Assembly: GCA_903839965.1 (NCBI GenBank) | Contig: CAIMEK010000902.1 | Coordinates: 1-10,791, forward strand | Reading direction: 5' to 3' | DNA length: 10,791 bases | From: an uncultured Acetobacteraceae bacterium | Lineage (GTDB): Bacteria > Pseudomonadota > Alphaproteobacteria > Acetobacterales > Acetobacteraceae | In this document: positions 1 to 6,931 of the stretch, in pieces | Layout: every line of letters starts with the position of its first letter | Numbering within the stretch: position 1 is the stretch's first letter | The notes under the pieces: model-generated | Told to the model about the DNA's origin: nothing | The model's database searches: none | Seen by the model: only the letters and a program-made list of their open reading frames with translations | Translations under genes and position numbers: made by a program

Positions 1-139
1 CGGCGAGCCGCCCGGCATCGATGTCGTTCAGCACCACCGCGGCGCCGGCCTCGGCAAATCCCTCGGCCATCGCGCGCCCCAGCCCGCGGGCGGAGCCGGT
101 GACCAGGGCGGTACGGCCGGTCAAATCGAACAGCTTCAT
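1..139 (-). CDS. Short-chain dehydrogenase/reductase, N-terminal 46 residues (partial, runs off the left edge)
   Basis: This is the beginning of an NAD(P)-dependent short-chain dehydrogenase; the remainder lies outside the window. The visible residues begin MKLFDLTGRTALVTG and carry the Rossmann cofactor motif TGSARGLG (residues 14-21), then the second beta strand ending in VVLND, with Asp39 near the expected adenine-ribose position. The ATG at 139 is preceded by a GAGGAAG ribosome-binding site. It is the last visible gene of the leftward unit, 149 nt after the Sec-type TRAP binding protein, with a hairpin in the gap. About 37 of 45 aligned residues match the SDR at 6160-6927, so the two are close paralogues, and a gluconate-5-dehydrogenase-like role is inferred from that relation only. 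The catalytic Ser-Tyr-Lys is not in view, so activity cannot be judged. Confidence 0.9.
   Translation of the reverse strand, partial: MKLFDLTGRTALVTGSARGLGRAMAEGFAEAGAAVVLNDIDAGRLA
48..70. repeat. Direct repeat copy 1, 23 bp, inside the partial SDR
   Basis: This 23-bp stretch is identical and in the same orientation to 6830-6852. It encodes the conserved helix after the Rossmann glycine motif (MAEGFAEAG region) in both SDR genes. It is the longest exact match I found within the roughly 140 bp of paralogous coding sequence. It is best explained by recent common ancestry of the two genes, but it is also a possible recombination substrate flanking the TRAP genes. Confidence 0.85.
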
Positions 140-240
140 TGGCTTCCTCACTTTGTCCCCATGCCGCCGCCTGGCTCGCGTGCGGTCGGGATGACCGTGA
201 GGTTGGTAATCCCGATGATGCTGGTTCCGCAACATGCAGT

Positions 241-266
241 CACGCGCGGGACGCTCCCCGCGCGTG
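241..266. terminator. Perfect 10-bp GC-rich hairpin after the Sec-type TRAP binding protein gene
   Basis: CACGCGCGGG at 241-250 is the exact reverse complement of CCCGCGCGTG at 257-266, with a 6-nt loop. On the leftward transcript the hairpin starts 22 nt after the stop codon of the binding-protein gene (289-291) and lies about 100 nt before the next SDR start. No U-tract follows the stem, so it is not a textbook intrinsic terminator. It could instead be a 3'-end stabiliser or partial attenuator that sets the level of the downstream SDR. The structure is read directly; the function is inferred. Confidence 0.45.
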
Positions 267-288
267 GCTGTCGGCGTAGCGTTATCGA

Positions 289-1272
289 TCAGTGGATGGC
301 AAGCAGGCGCGCGATCAGTTCCTTGCCTTTGTCGCTGCTGACCAGGTCGATCTGGTCGTAGCGGATCGCGCTCTTGAACGAGGCGATGTCCGGCTGCACC
401 ACGATGAGCTTGGTCTTCAGCTTCTCGCGGGCCTCCTGGTCGCGCGCCACGGTGAGCTGAAGGTCGAACTTCTCGGCCTCGGCCGCCGCGGCAAGCAGGG
501 CCGCCTGGTACTCGGGCGGCAGCTTCTTGAACGCCGCATCGGACATCGAGATCGTCGTCGGCCCTTCCAGGTGGTTCGACATGTTCATGTACTTGGTCAC
601 TTCCTGCAGCGATGCCGTCAGCACGGCCTCGGGCGTATTCTCCACCCCCTTGGCCACGCCGGTCTGCAGGGCGGCATACACCTCGCCCCAGGCCAGCGGC
701 GTCGGCACCGCGCCGAACTGCTTGAAGGCGGCGACGTAGATCGGCGATTCCGGAACCCGCATCTTGACGCCCTTGAGGTCCGCGGCCGTCTTGATCTCCT
801 TGTCGACGGTGAACATCTGGCGGAATGCCATCGGCATGATGGTCAGCACGCGGATGCCGGTCTTATCCAGGATCATCTTCTGGATGTCCTTGGCGACATC
901 GCTGTCCAGCACCCGGCTGAGGTGGTCGTAGTCGGTGTACAGGTACGGCAGCACCAGCACGGCGGATTCCGGCACGAAGGACGGATATTGCTCGATGGCG
1001 ACGATGCCCATGTCCAGCATGCCGGATTTCAGGCCGGCCGCGTTGTCCTTTTCGGCGCCCAGCGCACCGGCCGGGAACACCTTGATGGTGACGTTGCCTC
1101 CGGTGCGTTCCTTGACCAGGTCGGAAAACTTCAGCGCCACCTGGTTGAGCGTATGGTCGGGCGCCATCTGGTGGCTGAGGTTGAAGGTGAATTTCTGGTC
1201 GGCCGCGCTGGCGCCGCCGCAGAACAGGCCGAGGACTGCGAGCGAGGCGAGGGCGGTTGTCAGCTTCTTCAT
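289..1272 (-). CDS. TRAP transporter periplasmic solute-binding protein (DctP family), Sec-exported
   Basis: This 327-residue extracytoplasmic binding protein would capture an organic or sugar acid and deliver it to a TRAP QM permease. It has a classical Sec signal peptide: MKKLTTALAS, a hydrophobic core, then a likely signal peptidase I site after ASA (about residue 23). Cys18 is preceded by Phe, so there is no proper lipobox. Family signatures include FRQMFTVDKEIKTAADLKGVKMRVPES (about 150-176), with the conserved carboxylate-binding arginines at 151 and 172, and then GAVPTPLAWGEVYAALQTGV (187-206), with Asn212 in ENTP near the ligand pocket. The length is typical. The ATG at 1272 has an AGAAGGGA ribosome-binding site and lies 44 nt after the QM gene at 1317-3167, its presumed partner. 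The substrate cannot be read from sequence; the neighbouring enzymes suggest an aldonate or related sugar acid. Confidence 0.93.
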   Translation of the reverse strand: MKKLTTALASLAVLGLFCGGASAADQKFTFNLSHQMAPDHTLNQVALKFSDLVKERTGGNVTIKVFPAGALGAEKDNAAGLKSGMLDMGIVAIEQYPSFVPESAVLVLPYLYTDYDHLSRVLDSDVAKDIQKMILDKTGIRVLTIMPMAFRQMFTVDKEIKTAADLKGVKMRVPESPIYVAAFKQFGAVPTPLAWGEVYAALQTGVAKGVENTPEAVLTASLQEVTKYMNMSNHLEGPTTISMSDAAFKKLPPEYQAALLAAAAEAEKFDLQLTVARDQEAREKLKTKLIVVQPDIASFKSAIRYDQIDLVSSDKGKELIARLLAIH

Positions 1273-1316
1273 GGAGTTTCCCTTCTTGGAGGATATGGTT
1301 GCGGGGTCGGTATCGA

Positions 1317-3167
1317 TCAGACGAAGTGGAACATCCGTGGCAGCACCAGGCTGAACCACGGCACGAAGGCCACCAGCAGCAGCCCGAGGAACAGCAGGAT
1401 CGCGTAAGGAATCATGGCACGCGACGCCGCCTCCACTTTGGTACCGGTAATGGAACAACTGATGTACATGCCGACACCGATGATCGGCGCGAAGCAGCCG
1501 AGGCCCATCGAGATCAGCAGGACGATGCCGTACTGAACCGGCGAAACGCCGAATTTCGGCGCCAGCGGCATCAGGATCGGCGCGAACACCAGCAGTGCCG
1601 GCAGGCCTTCGAGCAGCGCGCCCATCACGATCAGGATCAACAGGCTGGCCAGCATGAACACCCAGCCCGTGCGGCCCGCCCACTCGATCATCAGTTCGGC
1701 GATGCGCGTGGGAATGCCGGCCGCGGTCAGTGTGTAGGCGAAGGAACTGGCGGTGGCGGTGATGAACAGGATCATGCCGCCCTTGACACCGGTATCGGAA
1801 ACCGTGCTCCAGAATTTCTTCCAGGTGAGTTCCCGGTAGAGCAGCGCCGACAGCACCAGGCCGTAGATCACCGCCACCGATGAGATCTCGGTCGGCGTGG
1901 CCAGGCCCATGGCAATGCCGAACACCAGCAGCAGCGGCACCAGCAACGCCGGCATGGCCAGCACGGAGGTTCGGCCCAGTACCGAAAGCGGCGTTTTGAT
2001 GCCCGGATATTTGCCGGCCATGCGGGCGCGCACGTAGATCGCGGCCATCAGGCACAGCGCCAGCACCACCGCCGGCAGCAGCCCGGCGAGGAACATCGCG
2101 CCCATGGAGATCGTGGTGATGGAGCCCAGCACCAGCATCGGCAGGCTGGGCGGGATGGTTTCGCCCATTACCGCGCCGGCCGACAGGATGGCGGCGAATT
2201 CGGCCTCGTCGTAGTGGTTGTCGCGGATCATCTGCTTCAGCGCGGACCCTACGGCGGCGACGTCGGCGGCCTTCGAGCCCGAGATGCCCGAGAAGATGTA
2301 CATGCTGACGACGATCACCTGATAGAGGCCGCCGCGCACACGGCCGACCGCGGCGACGACGAAGTCGGAGAGCCGCCTGCTCAGCCCGCCTTCGGTCATC
2401 ATGTAGCCGGCCATCATGAAGAAGGGGATCGCCAGCAGCACGAAGTTCGAAACCCCGGCCTGCATCGTCGCCGGAACGGCGATCATCTTCGCGTTGCCGG
2501 AGAAGTGGATGAACATGGTGGCGACAGCGGCGAGCACGAAGCCCACCGGCAGGCCCATCGCCATGAGCAGCACGAATATGACAACGGTAAGCCAGGTGAG
2601 GAACGAGGAGTCCTCGAATGGCCCCCAGATGGCGTTGAGGGCGATCAATCCGCCCACCAGCACGGCGAAGGCCACGCCCGACTCGAGCACGGCCGCGCGC
2701 CGTCCGACCAGCAGGCGGTTAGCCGCGAAGAAGGCCATCAGGACGAGGCCCACGGTGAGCGGCAGCACGAACCACCGCATCGAGATTTCCATCACCGTGG
2801 ACAGCTCGTCGCCGCGCGATTGCACGACCTCGATCGACACCCAGGCGATGGTGGCCGACCCCACCAGCACGATCCATTCGACCAAGGCGAATACGGTGGG
2901 GCGCCACCGCAGGGACAGGCGGTCGACCACCGCATGGACCGCGATGTGCTCGTCGCGGTTATAGGCGAGCGCGCCGCCGACGAAGGCGATCAACGTCAGC
3001 ACCAGATGGCCGAACTCGTTGGCCCACAGGATGCTGTAGTCGAAAAAGGTTCGCGTGACGATGTTGGCGAGCAGGATGACCAGTTCGACCAGCACGGCGG
3101 CACCGATGAACGCCTCCAGCCCCTTGTCCACCCACCTGACGAGCCTGTGCTGGCCGCTTCCGATCAT
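1317..3167 (-). CDS. Fused TRAP transporter DctQM permease (first-encountered copy from the left)
   Basis: This 616-residue inner-membrane protein joins the small DctQ and large DctM subunits of a sodium-driven TRAP transporter. The DctQ part (about residues 1-155) has four hydrophobic segments and the motif ILWANEFGHLVLTLIAFVGGALAYNRDEHIAV starting at residue 46. A linker helix (about 163-181) leads into DctM (about 188-616). DctM motifs are AIPFFMMAGYMMTEGGLSRRL (246-266), GRVRGGL (275-281), FSGISGSKAADVAAVGS (292-308; this class of motif contributes to the sodium site), GETIPPS (335-341), TPTEIS (424-429) and GCFAPIIGVGMYI (557-569). The ATG at 3167 has an AGGGAGA ribosome-binding site. 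It follows the other QM gene by 40 nt and precedes a DctP gene by 44 nt, so co-transcription is likely. It lacks the usual P-Q-M order, since its P gene follows it. Confidence 0.95.
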   Translation of the reverse strand: MIGSGQHRLVRWVDKGLEAFIGAAVLVELVILLANIVTRTFFDYSILWANEFGHLVLTLIAFVGGALAYNRDEHIAVHAVVDRLSLRWRPTVFALVEWIVLVGSATIAWVSIEVVQSRGDELSTVMEISMRWFVLPLTVGLVLMAFFAANRLLVGRRAAVLESGVAFAVLVGGLIALNAIWGPFEDSSFLTWLTVVIFVLLMAMGLPVGFVLAAVATMFIHFSGNAKMIAVPATMQAGVSNFVLLAIPFFMMAGYMMTEGGLSRRLSDFVVAAVGRVRGGLYQVIVVSMYIFSGISGSKAADVAAVGSALKQMIRDNHYDEAEFAAILSAGAVMGETIPPSLPMLVLGSITTISMGAMFLAGLLPAVVLALCLMAAIYVRARMAGKYPGIKTPLSVLGRTSVLAMPALLVPLLLVFGIAMGLATPTEISSVAVIYGLVLSALLYRELTWKKFWSTVSDTGVKGGMILFITATASSFAYTLTAAGIPTRIAELMIEWAGRTGWVFMLASLLILIVMGALLEGLPALLVFAPILMPLAPKFGVSPVQYGIVLLISMGLGCFAPIIGVGMYISCSITGTKVEAASRAMIPYAILLFLGLLLVAFVPWFSLVLPRMFHFV

Positions 3168-3207
3168 CCTGGCGTCTCCCTGGGGCGCGATTGTAGGCGC
3201 CCCGGCA

Positions 3208-5085
3208 TCAGTAGCCTGACATTCTTGGCAGCAACGTCGTGATTTCCGGGACGAATGCGATCAACAGAAGACACAGAAAGATAATCCCAAGGTATTTCAG
3301 GACCGGCCACACGGTTTCCTCCAGCGTTACCCCGCCGATCAGGCAGGATCCATAGAGGCCAACGCCGAGCGGCGGCGCGAACACCCCGATACCCATGCCG
3401 ATCACCAGGATAATTCCGTAGCTCAGGGGATCGACTCCCAGCTGCCGGGCGACCGGCATCAGCAGCGGACCAAAGATGATCAACGCAGCGGCGCCTTCGA
3501 GCACCGATCCCATGACGATCAGGATCAGCATTGACAGCAGCAGGAATACCCAGCTTCCGTGGGCCGTGGACAACGCAATCAGCACTTCGGCGATGAAGTG
3601 CGGTACCTGCTGCAGAGTGAGCACATAGGCCAGCGCCTGGGACGCGGCGACGATGAACAGCACCATGCCGGACTTGACCGCGCCGTTGCGAATGGCGCCG
3701 GCCGCGCTTTGCCACGTCATCTCGCGGAACAGCAGGCCGCCGACCAGCAGCGCATAGACGACGGCAAATGCCGAAATCTCCGTGGCGGTCGCAAACCCCG
3801 ACCGGAAGCCTCCGAATATGAGGGCGATGAGGCCGAAAGCGGCAGCCCCGCCGCTGGCCATGCCCGACACGCTGGCCAACTCCGGCCCGACGATAACTGG
3901 CGAAGCGGACTCCTTGCCCAGCACAATCACCGTCGCAATCAACGCCAGTGCCATGATCGCGGAGGGTAGCAACCCGGCCATGAACAGGCCGCCGATCGAC
4001 AGGTTGGTGACGAAGCCAAGAATGATCAGGTTCACGCAAGGCGGAATCGTCTCGGCCATCACTGCAGAAGCGGCCAGCAGCGCCACCGCGTCGCCGGGCT
4101 TGTGCCCGGAGCGGCGCGCTGCCGGGACCAACACGGATCCGACCGCGGCCACGTCGGCCATCTTCGAGCCGGAAATCCCGGAGAACACCACCATGCTGAG
4201 GACCATGGCGACGTTCAGCCCGCCACGCACCCGCCCGACGCCACGTTGCAACAGGCTCATGATGCGAACGGACATGCCATTCGCTTCCATCAGGTAGCCC
4301 ACCAGGATAAAGAAGGGCACGGCCAACAATACGAAGTTGTCGATGCCGCGGGCGGTCTGCTGGGCGAAGAATTCGCCCGGCAGCACGTCGCCGCCCCAGA
4401 CGAACACGAGCGTCGTCAACGCCAGCACGAAGGCGATAGGAACCCCTGCCACCAGGCTGACCACGAAAGTCACACCCATCGCGGTCGGCATACCCGGCAG
4501 CGAGTCTGGCGCGAACGTCGACCAGCAGAGCCACAGCAGCGCGACGGCCGCAAGCAGGCCAACCCCCGCCAGCAGATCCGCAACGCGATGCCGCAGCAGG
4601 CCATCCAGCGCGAATGCGGTCATCGCCGCTGCCGCGAGGCACATCGGCGCGAAGAACGCCTCCTGCGGGACGCCCGCGCCCACTGTCTGCCCAGCCGTGT
4701 TGATCAGCAGTTGCAGGCTGAACCAGCAAAGCGCAGCGGACACCAGGAGAATCACCAGCCCATCAATCGCGTTCACCTGCGCCCGCCGGTGCGGCTTCAG
4801 GCGATCGATGAAGAAGTTTACCCCCGCATTTTCGCCGTGCGCCAGCGCCGCGGCCGCACCAAAAAAAATGACGGCCAGCAACAACAGACGGGCGACGTCG
4901 TCGCTCCACACCAGGGGAGCGGCGAACAAAAAGCGGACCATGACGGAGCCAACAACCACCAGCAGATCCGCCATCAGCAGCGTTGCTGCCAGGATTTCGA
5001 CCCCCAGCAGCAGCGCACGAACCGAGCATGCCCAGATGGCTGGCCCGGGAACGGGCCGAGGCCCGTGCGAGAGGGCTTCGGCCAT
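3208..5085 (-). CDS. Fused TRAP transporter DctQM permease (second copy)
   Basis: This 625-residue polytopic membrane protein has the same DctQ-DctM fusion as its downstream neighbour but is clearly diverged from it. The DctQ part spans about residues 1-165, with the motif LVWSDDVARLLLLAVIFFGAAAALAHGENAGVNFFIDRL starting at residue 58. DctM follows from about 200, with VPFFILVGYLMEANGMSVRI (about 256-275), GRVRGGL (284-290), FSGISGSKMADVAAVGS (301-317), AETIPPC (344-350), a TATEIS segment where TPTE is commoner, and GVFAPPLGVGLYGS near the C terminus. The ATG at 5085 lies 4 nt after the stop of the Tat-type binding-protein gene, whose last codons supply the GAAGG ribosome-binding sequence, so the two are probably translationally coupled. 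The coding strand holds a run of eight T (window 4861-4868) encoding the IFF of AVIFFG, unusual in such GC-rich DNA. Confidence 0.95.
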   Translation of the reverse strand: MAEALSHGPRPVPGPAIWACSVRALLLGVEILAATLLMADLLVVVGSVMVRFLFAAPLVWSDDVARLLLLAVIFFGAAAALAHGENAGVNFFIDRLKPHRRAQVNAIDGLVILLVSAALCWFSLQLLINTAGQTVGAGVPQEAFFAPMCLAAAAMTAFALDGLLRHRVADLLAGVGLLAAVALLWLCWSTFAPDSLPGMPTAMGVTFVVSLVAGVPIAFVLALTTLVFVWGGDVLPGEFFAQQTARGIDNFVLLAVPFFILVGYLMEANGMSVRIMSLLQRGVGRVRGGLNVAMVLSMVVFSGISGSKMADVAAVGSVLVPAARRSGHKPGDAVALLAASAVMAETIPPCVNLIILGFVTNLSIGGLFMAGLLPSAIMALALIATVIVLGKESASPVIVGPELASVSGMASGGAAAFGLIALIFGGFRSGFATATEISAFAVVYALLVGGLLFREMTWQSAAGAIRNGAVKSGMVLFIVAASQALAYVLTLQQVPHFIAEVLIALSTAHGSWVFLLLSMLILIVMGSVLEGAAALIIFGPLLMPVARQLGVDPLSYGIILVIGMGIGVFAPPLGVGLYGSCLIGGVTLEETVWPVLKYLGIIFLCLLLIAFVPEITTLLPRMSGY

Positions 5086-5089
5086 ATGT

Positions 5090-6100
5090 TCAGGCCTTCT
5101 GGGTCTGGCGGATCGCCTCGAGCATGGGCTTCGCGTTCGGCGTCGCTTGCACGAAACGGTCCCACATGGGACTCACGCGGGCGCTGAACGCGGCGCGGTC
5201 GCAGTCCTCCACCGTTACGCCTTTCGCCTTCAACTCCTCGATCGCATCGGCTTCGACCTTTGCGGCCCGCTTGAACTGGTCGGACGTCGCCTCGCGTACG
5301 GCCTGCAGGATTCCGTCCCGCTGGGCGGCAGGAATGCGCTGCATCGAACGGTCGCTGAGGAAGGCACCGAACGGGGTGTGGATGTGCCGCGTCAGGGTGA
5401 AGAACTTCGCCGTTTCATAGAATTTAGCTGAGACGATCGTCGGCGCGTCGTGCTCCATGCCGTCGATGACGCCGGCCTGCAGGGCGGTGTAGATCTCGCC
5501 GAACGCCATCGGGGTCGCCGCGGCACCCATGAGCCGCACGGTTTCGGTCACCACCGGGCTTGGCAGGCAGCGGATCTTGCGCCCGGCAAGACCGGCGGGG
5601 TCGGAGAACTTGAACTTGGTGATGAAGTTGCGGGACCCGAGGTTGCGGCCCCAGGACGGAAAACGTGCCCCCGCCTTTTGCACGAGCAATGCCTGCAAAG
5701 CGTCGGCAGCCGGCGTCGCTGCGGCCCGCAACATGTGGTCGTAGTCCTGGAAGACATACCCGAGATCGAACACGCCGAATTCCGGCACGATGTTGGTCCA
5801 GATCGACGTGCCCACCAGCATGATGTCCACGACGCCAGCCTTCAGCTGACCCACCACGTCCGCTTCCTGCCCCAACTGGTTGTCGGGGAAAAACTGCGTG
5901 GCGACCTGGCCGTCCGTCGCCGCCTTCAGCCGCGGCAGAAACAGATCGTACCAGATACGGCCGGTGGAATACTGGGGATCGTTGGGAAACGATGTCGAAA
6001 CCTTCAGCGTTGTCGCTGCCTGGGCGCGGCCGATCAGCGCTGGAGCAGCAAGCAACATAGCGCCGCTACTCAGGAGGGTACGGCGGTGGAGTTGTATCAC
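5090..6100 (-). CDS. TRAP transporter periplasmic solute-binding protein (DctP family), Tat-type signal, GTG start
   Basis: This 336-residue TRAP binding protein is probably the partner of the QM permease that starts 4 nt after its stop. The N terminus VIQLHRRTLLSSGAMLLAAPALIGRAQA fits a twin-arginine signal (RR at 6-7, then a hydrophobic stretch), with cleavage predicted after the AQA near residue 28. Family features are GSRNF (Arg157), AGLAGRKIRCLPSP (169-182, carboxylate-binding Arg177) and ATPMAFGEIYTALQAGVIDGMEHDAP (195-220). The GTG at 6100 is chosen because GAGGAG stands 7 nt upstream and the Tat motif begins immediately after it. An upstream in-frame GTG lacks such a site. It lies 59 nt after the SDR stop. 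It is only distantly similar to the binding protein at 289-1272, so the two probably recognise different ligands. Confidence 0.92.
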   Translation of the reverse strand: MIQLHRRTLLSSGAMLLAAPALIGRAQAATTLKVSTSFPNDPQYSTGRIWYDLFLPRLKAATDGQVATQFFPDNQLGQEADVVGQLKAGVVDIMLVGTSIWTNIVPEFGVFDLGYVFQDYDHMLRAAATPAADALQALLVQKAGARFPSWGRNLGSRNFITKFKFSDPAGLAGRKIRCLPSPVVTETVRLMGAAATPMAFGEIYTALQAGVIDGMEHDAPTIVSAKFYETAKFFTLTRHIHTPFGAFLSDRSMQRIPAAQRDGILQAVREATSDQFKRAAKVEADAIEELKAKGVTVEDCDRAAFSARVSPMWDRFVQATPNAKPMLEAIRQTQKA

Positions 6101-6107
6101 TTGGGCT

Positions 6108-6113
6108 CTCCTC
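6108..6113 (-). promoter_or_regulatory. Ribosome-binding site that fixes the GTG start at 6100
   Basis: The leftward strand reads GAGGAG followed by a 7-nt spacer and GTG. This decides the start of the Tat-type binding protein in favour of the GTG over the longer open frame extending upstream. Confidence 0.75.
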
Positions 6114-6159
6114 GGGTTGCTGGCTTCATTGTTGGTGGTCACAGTGGATCTGGTGGACC

Positions 6160-6927
6160 TCAGAGCACCGCAAGCATTCCGCCGTCCACATAGATAATTT
6201 GCCCGTTCACGTAGTCCGACGCTGGCGAAGCCAAAAACACGGCGGTGCCCACCAGCTCGTCCGGCCTGCCCCAGCGGCGGGCGGGCGTGCGCCCGATTAC
6301 CCAGGCGTTGAACGCCGCATCGGCCAGCAGCGCCTCGTTCATATCCGTCAGCATGTAGCCGGGGCCGATGGCGTTCGCCTGGATGCCGTGCGCCGCCCAC
6401 TCCGCGGTCATGGCGCGGGTGAGCATCTTGATGCCGCCCTTCGCCACTGTGTAGGGCGCCACCGTTGCGCGTGCGGCGTCGCTGGTCAGCGAGCCGATGT
6501 TGATGATCTTGCCGCGCCCGCGCGGGATCATCCGCTTCGCCGCCTCGCGCCCGACGACGAAAGCGCTGGTCAGGTTGGTCTCGATCACCCGCCGCCAGTC
6601 CGCCGTGTCCAGTTCCACCATGGGGCGGCGGAACTGGATACCGGCGTTGTTCAGCAGGATGTCGACCGCAATGCCCTCGCGGTCGAGCCGCTCGAACGCG
6701 GCGACGACGGCCGCCTCATCGGTGACGTCGAACAGCGCCTCATGCACGGTGGTGCCGGCCGCGCGCATTTCCGCCGCGGCGGCGGTGAGGCGGCCGGCGT
6801 GCACGTCGTTCAACACGATTGCAGCACCCGCCTCGGCAAATCCCTCGGCCATGGCGCGGCCCAGACCGCGCGATGCCCCGGTGGCCATGGCCGTGCGGCC
6901 GGTCAGATCGAACAGTTTGCTTGCCAT
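6160..6927 (-). CDS. Short-chain dehydrogenase/reductase, gluconate 5-dehydrogenase-like (IdnO/Ga5DH type)
   Basis: This 255-residue cytoplasmic oxidoreductase is probably an interconverter of a keto sugar acid and the matching hydroxy acid, such as 5-keto-D-gluconate and D-gluconate. All classical SDR elements are present: TGASRGLG (16-23), NNAG (93-96), Asn118, Ser146 in INIGS, and the YTVAK catalytic Tyr159/Lys163. The stretch APYTVAKGGIKMLTRAMTAEW, together with RTPARRWGRPDELVGTAVFLAS and YVDGG, resembles gluconate 5-dehydrogenases closely (from memory, not a search). The ATG at 6927 is 4 nt after the dehydratase stop, and the ribosome-binding GGAGGG lies in the last codons of that gene, implying coupling. 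An IdnD-like dehydrogenase across the divergent promoter supports an idonate/ketogluconate role. It is a close paralogue of the partial SDR at 1-139. Exact substrate and cofactor are uncertain. Confidence 0.92.
   Translation of the reverse strand: MASKLFDLTGRTAMATGASRGLGRAMAEGFAEAGAAIVLNDVHAGRLTAAAAEMRAAGTTVHEALFDVTDEAAVVAAFERLDREGIAVDILLNNAGIQFRRPMVELDTADWRRVIETNLTSAFVVGREAAKRMIPRGRGKIINIGSLTSDAARATVAPYTVAKGGIKMLTRAMTAEWAAHGIQANAIGPGYMLTDMNEALLADAAFNAWVIGRTPARRWGRPDELVGTAVFLASPASDYVNGQIIYVDGGMLAVL
6830..6852. repeat. Direct repeat copy 2, 23 bp, inside the complete SDR
   Basis: Identical in sequence and orientation to 48-70, within the homologous segment of the second SDR gene. The two copies bracket both TRAP systems, about 6.8 kb apart. 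Confidence 0.85.
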
Positions 6928-6931
6928 CGCC

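Noticed and set aside
289..2055. Leftward open frame extending the Sec-type binding protein by about 260 residues upstream
   Set aside because: The extra part overlaps the QM permease in another frame and is low-complexity. The signal peptide and ribosome-binding site place the true start at 1272.
2214..3242. Rightward open frame of 342 codons antisense to the first QM permease
   Set aside because: It is rich in His, Asp, Gln and Arg, as expected from reading a hydrophobic membrane-protein gene backwards, and has no domain or credible start signal.
4102..5187. Rightward open frames of about 360 codons antisense to the second QM permease
   Set aside because: Two overlapping frames are both open here, which points to base composition rather than coding. 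The opposite strand carries the full set of DctQM motifs.
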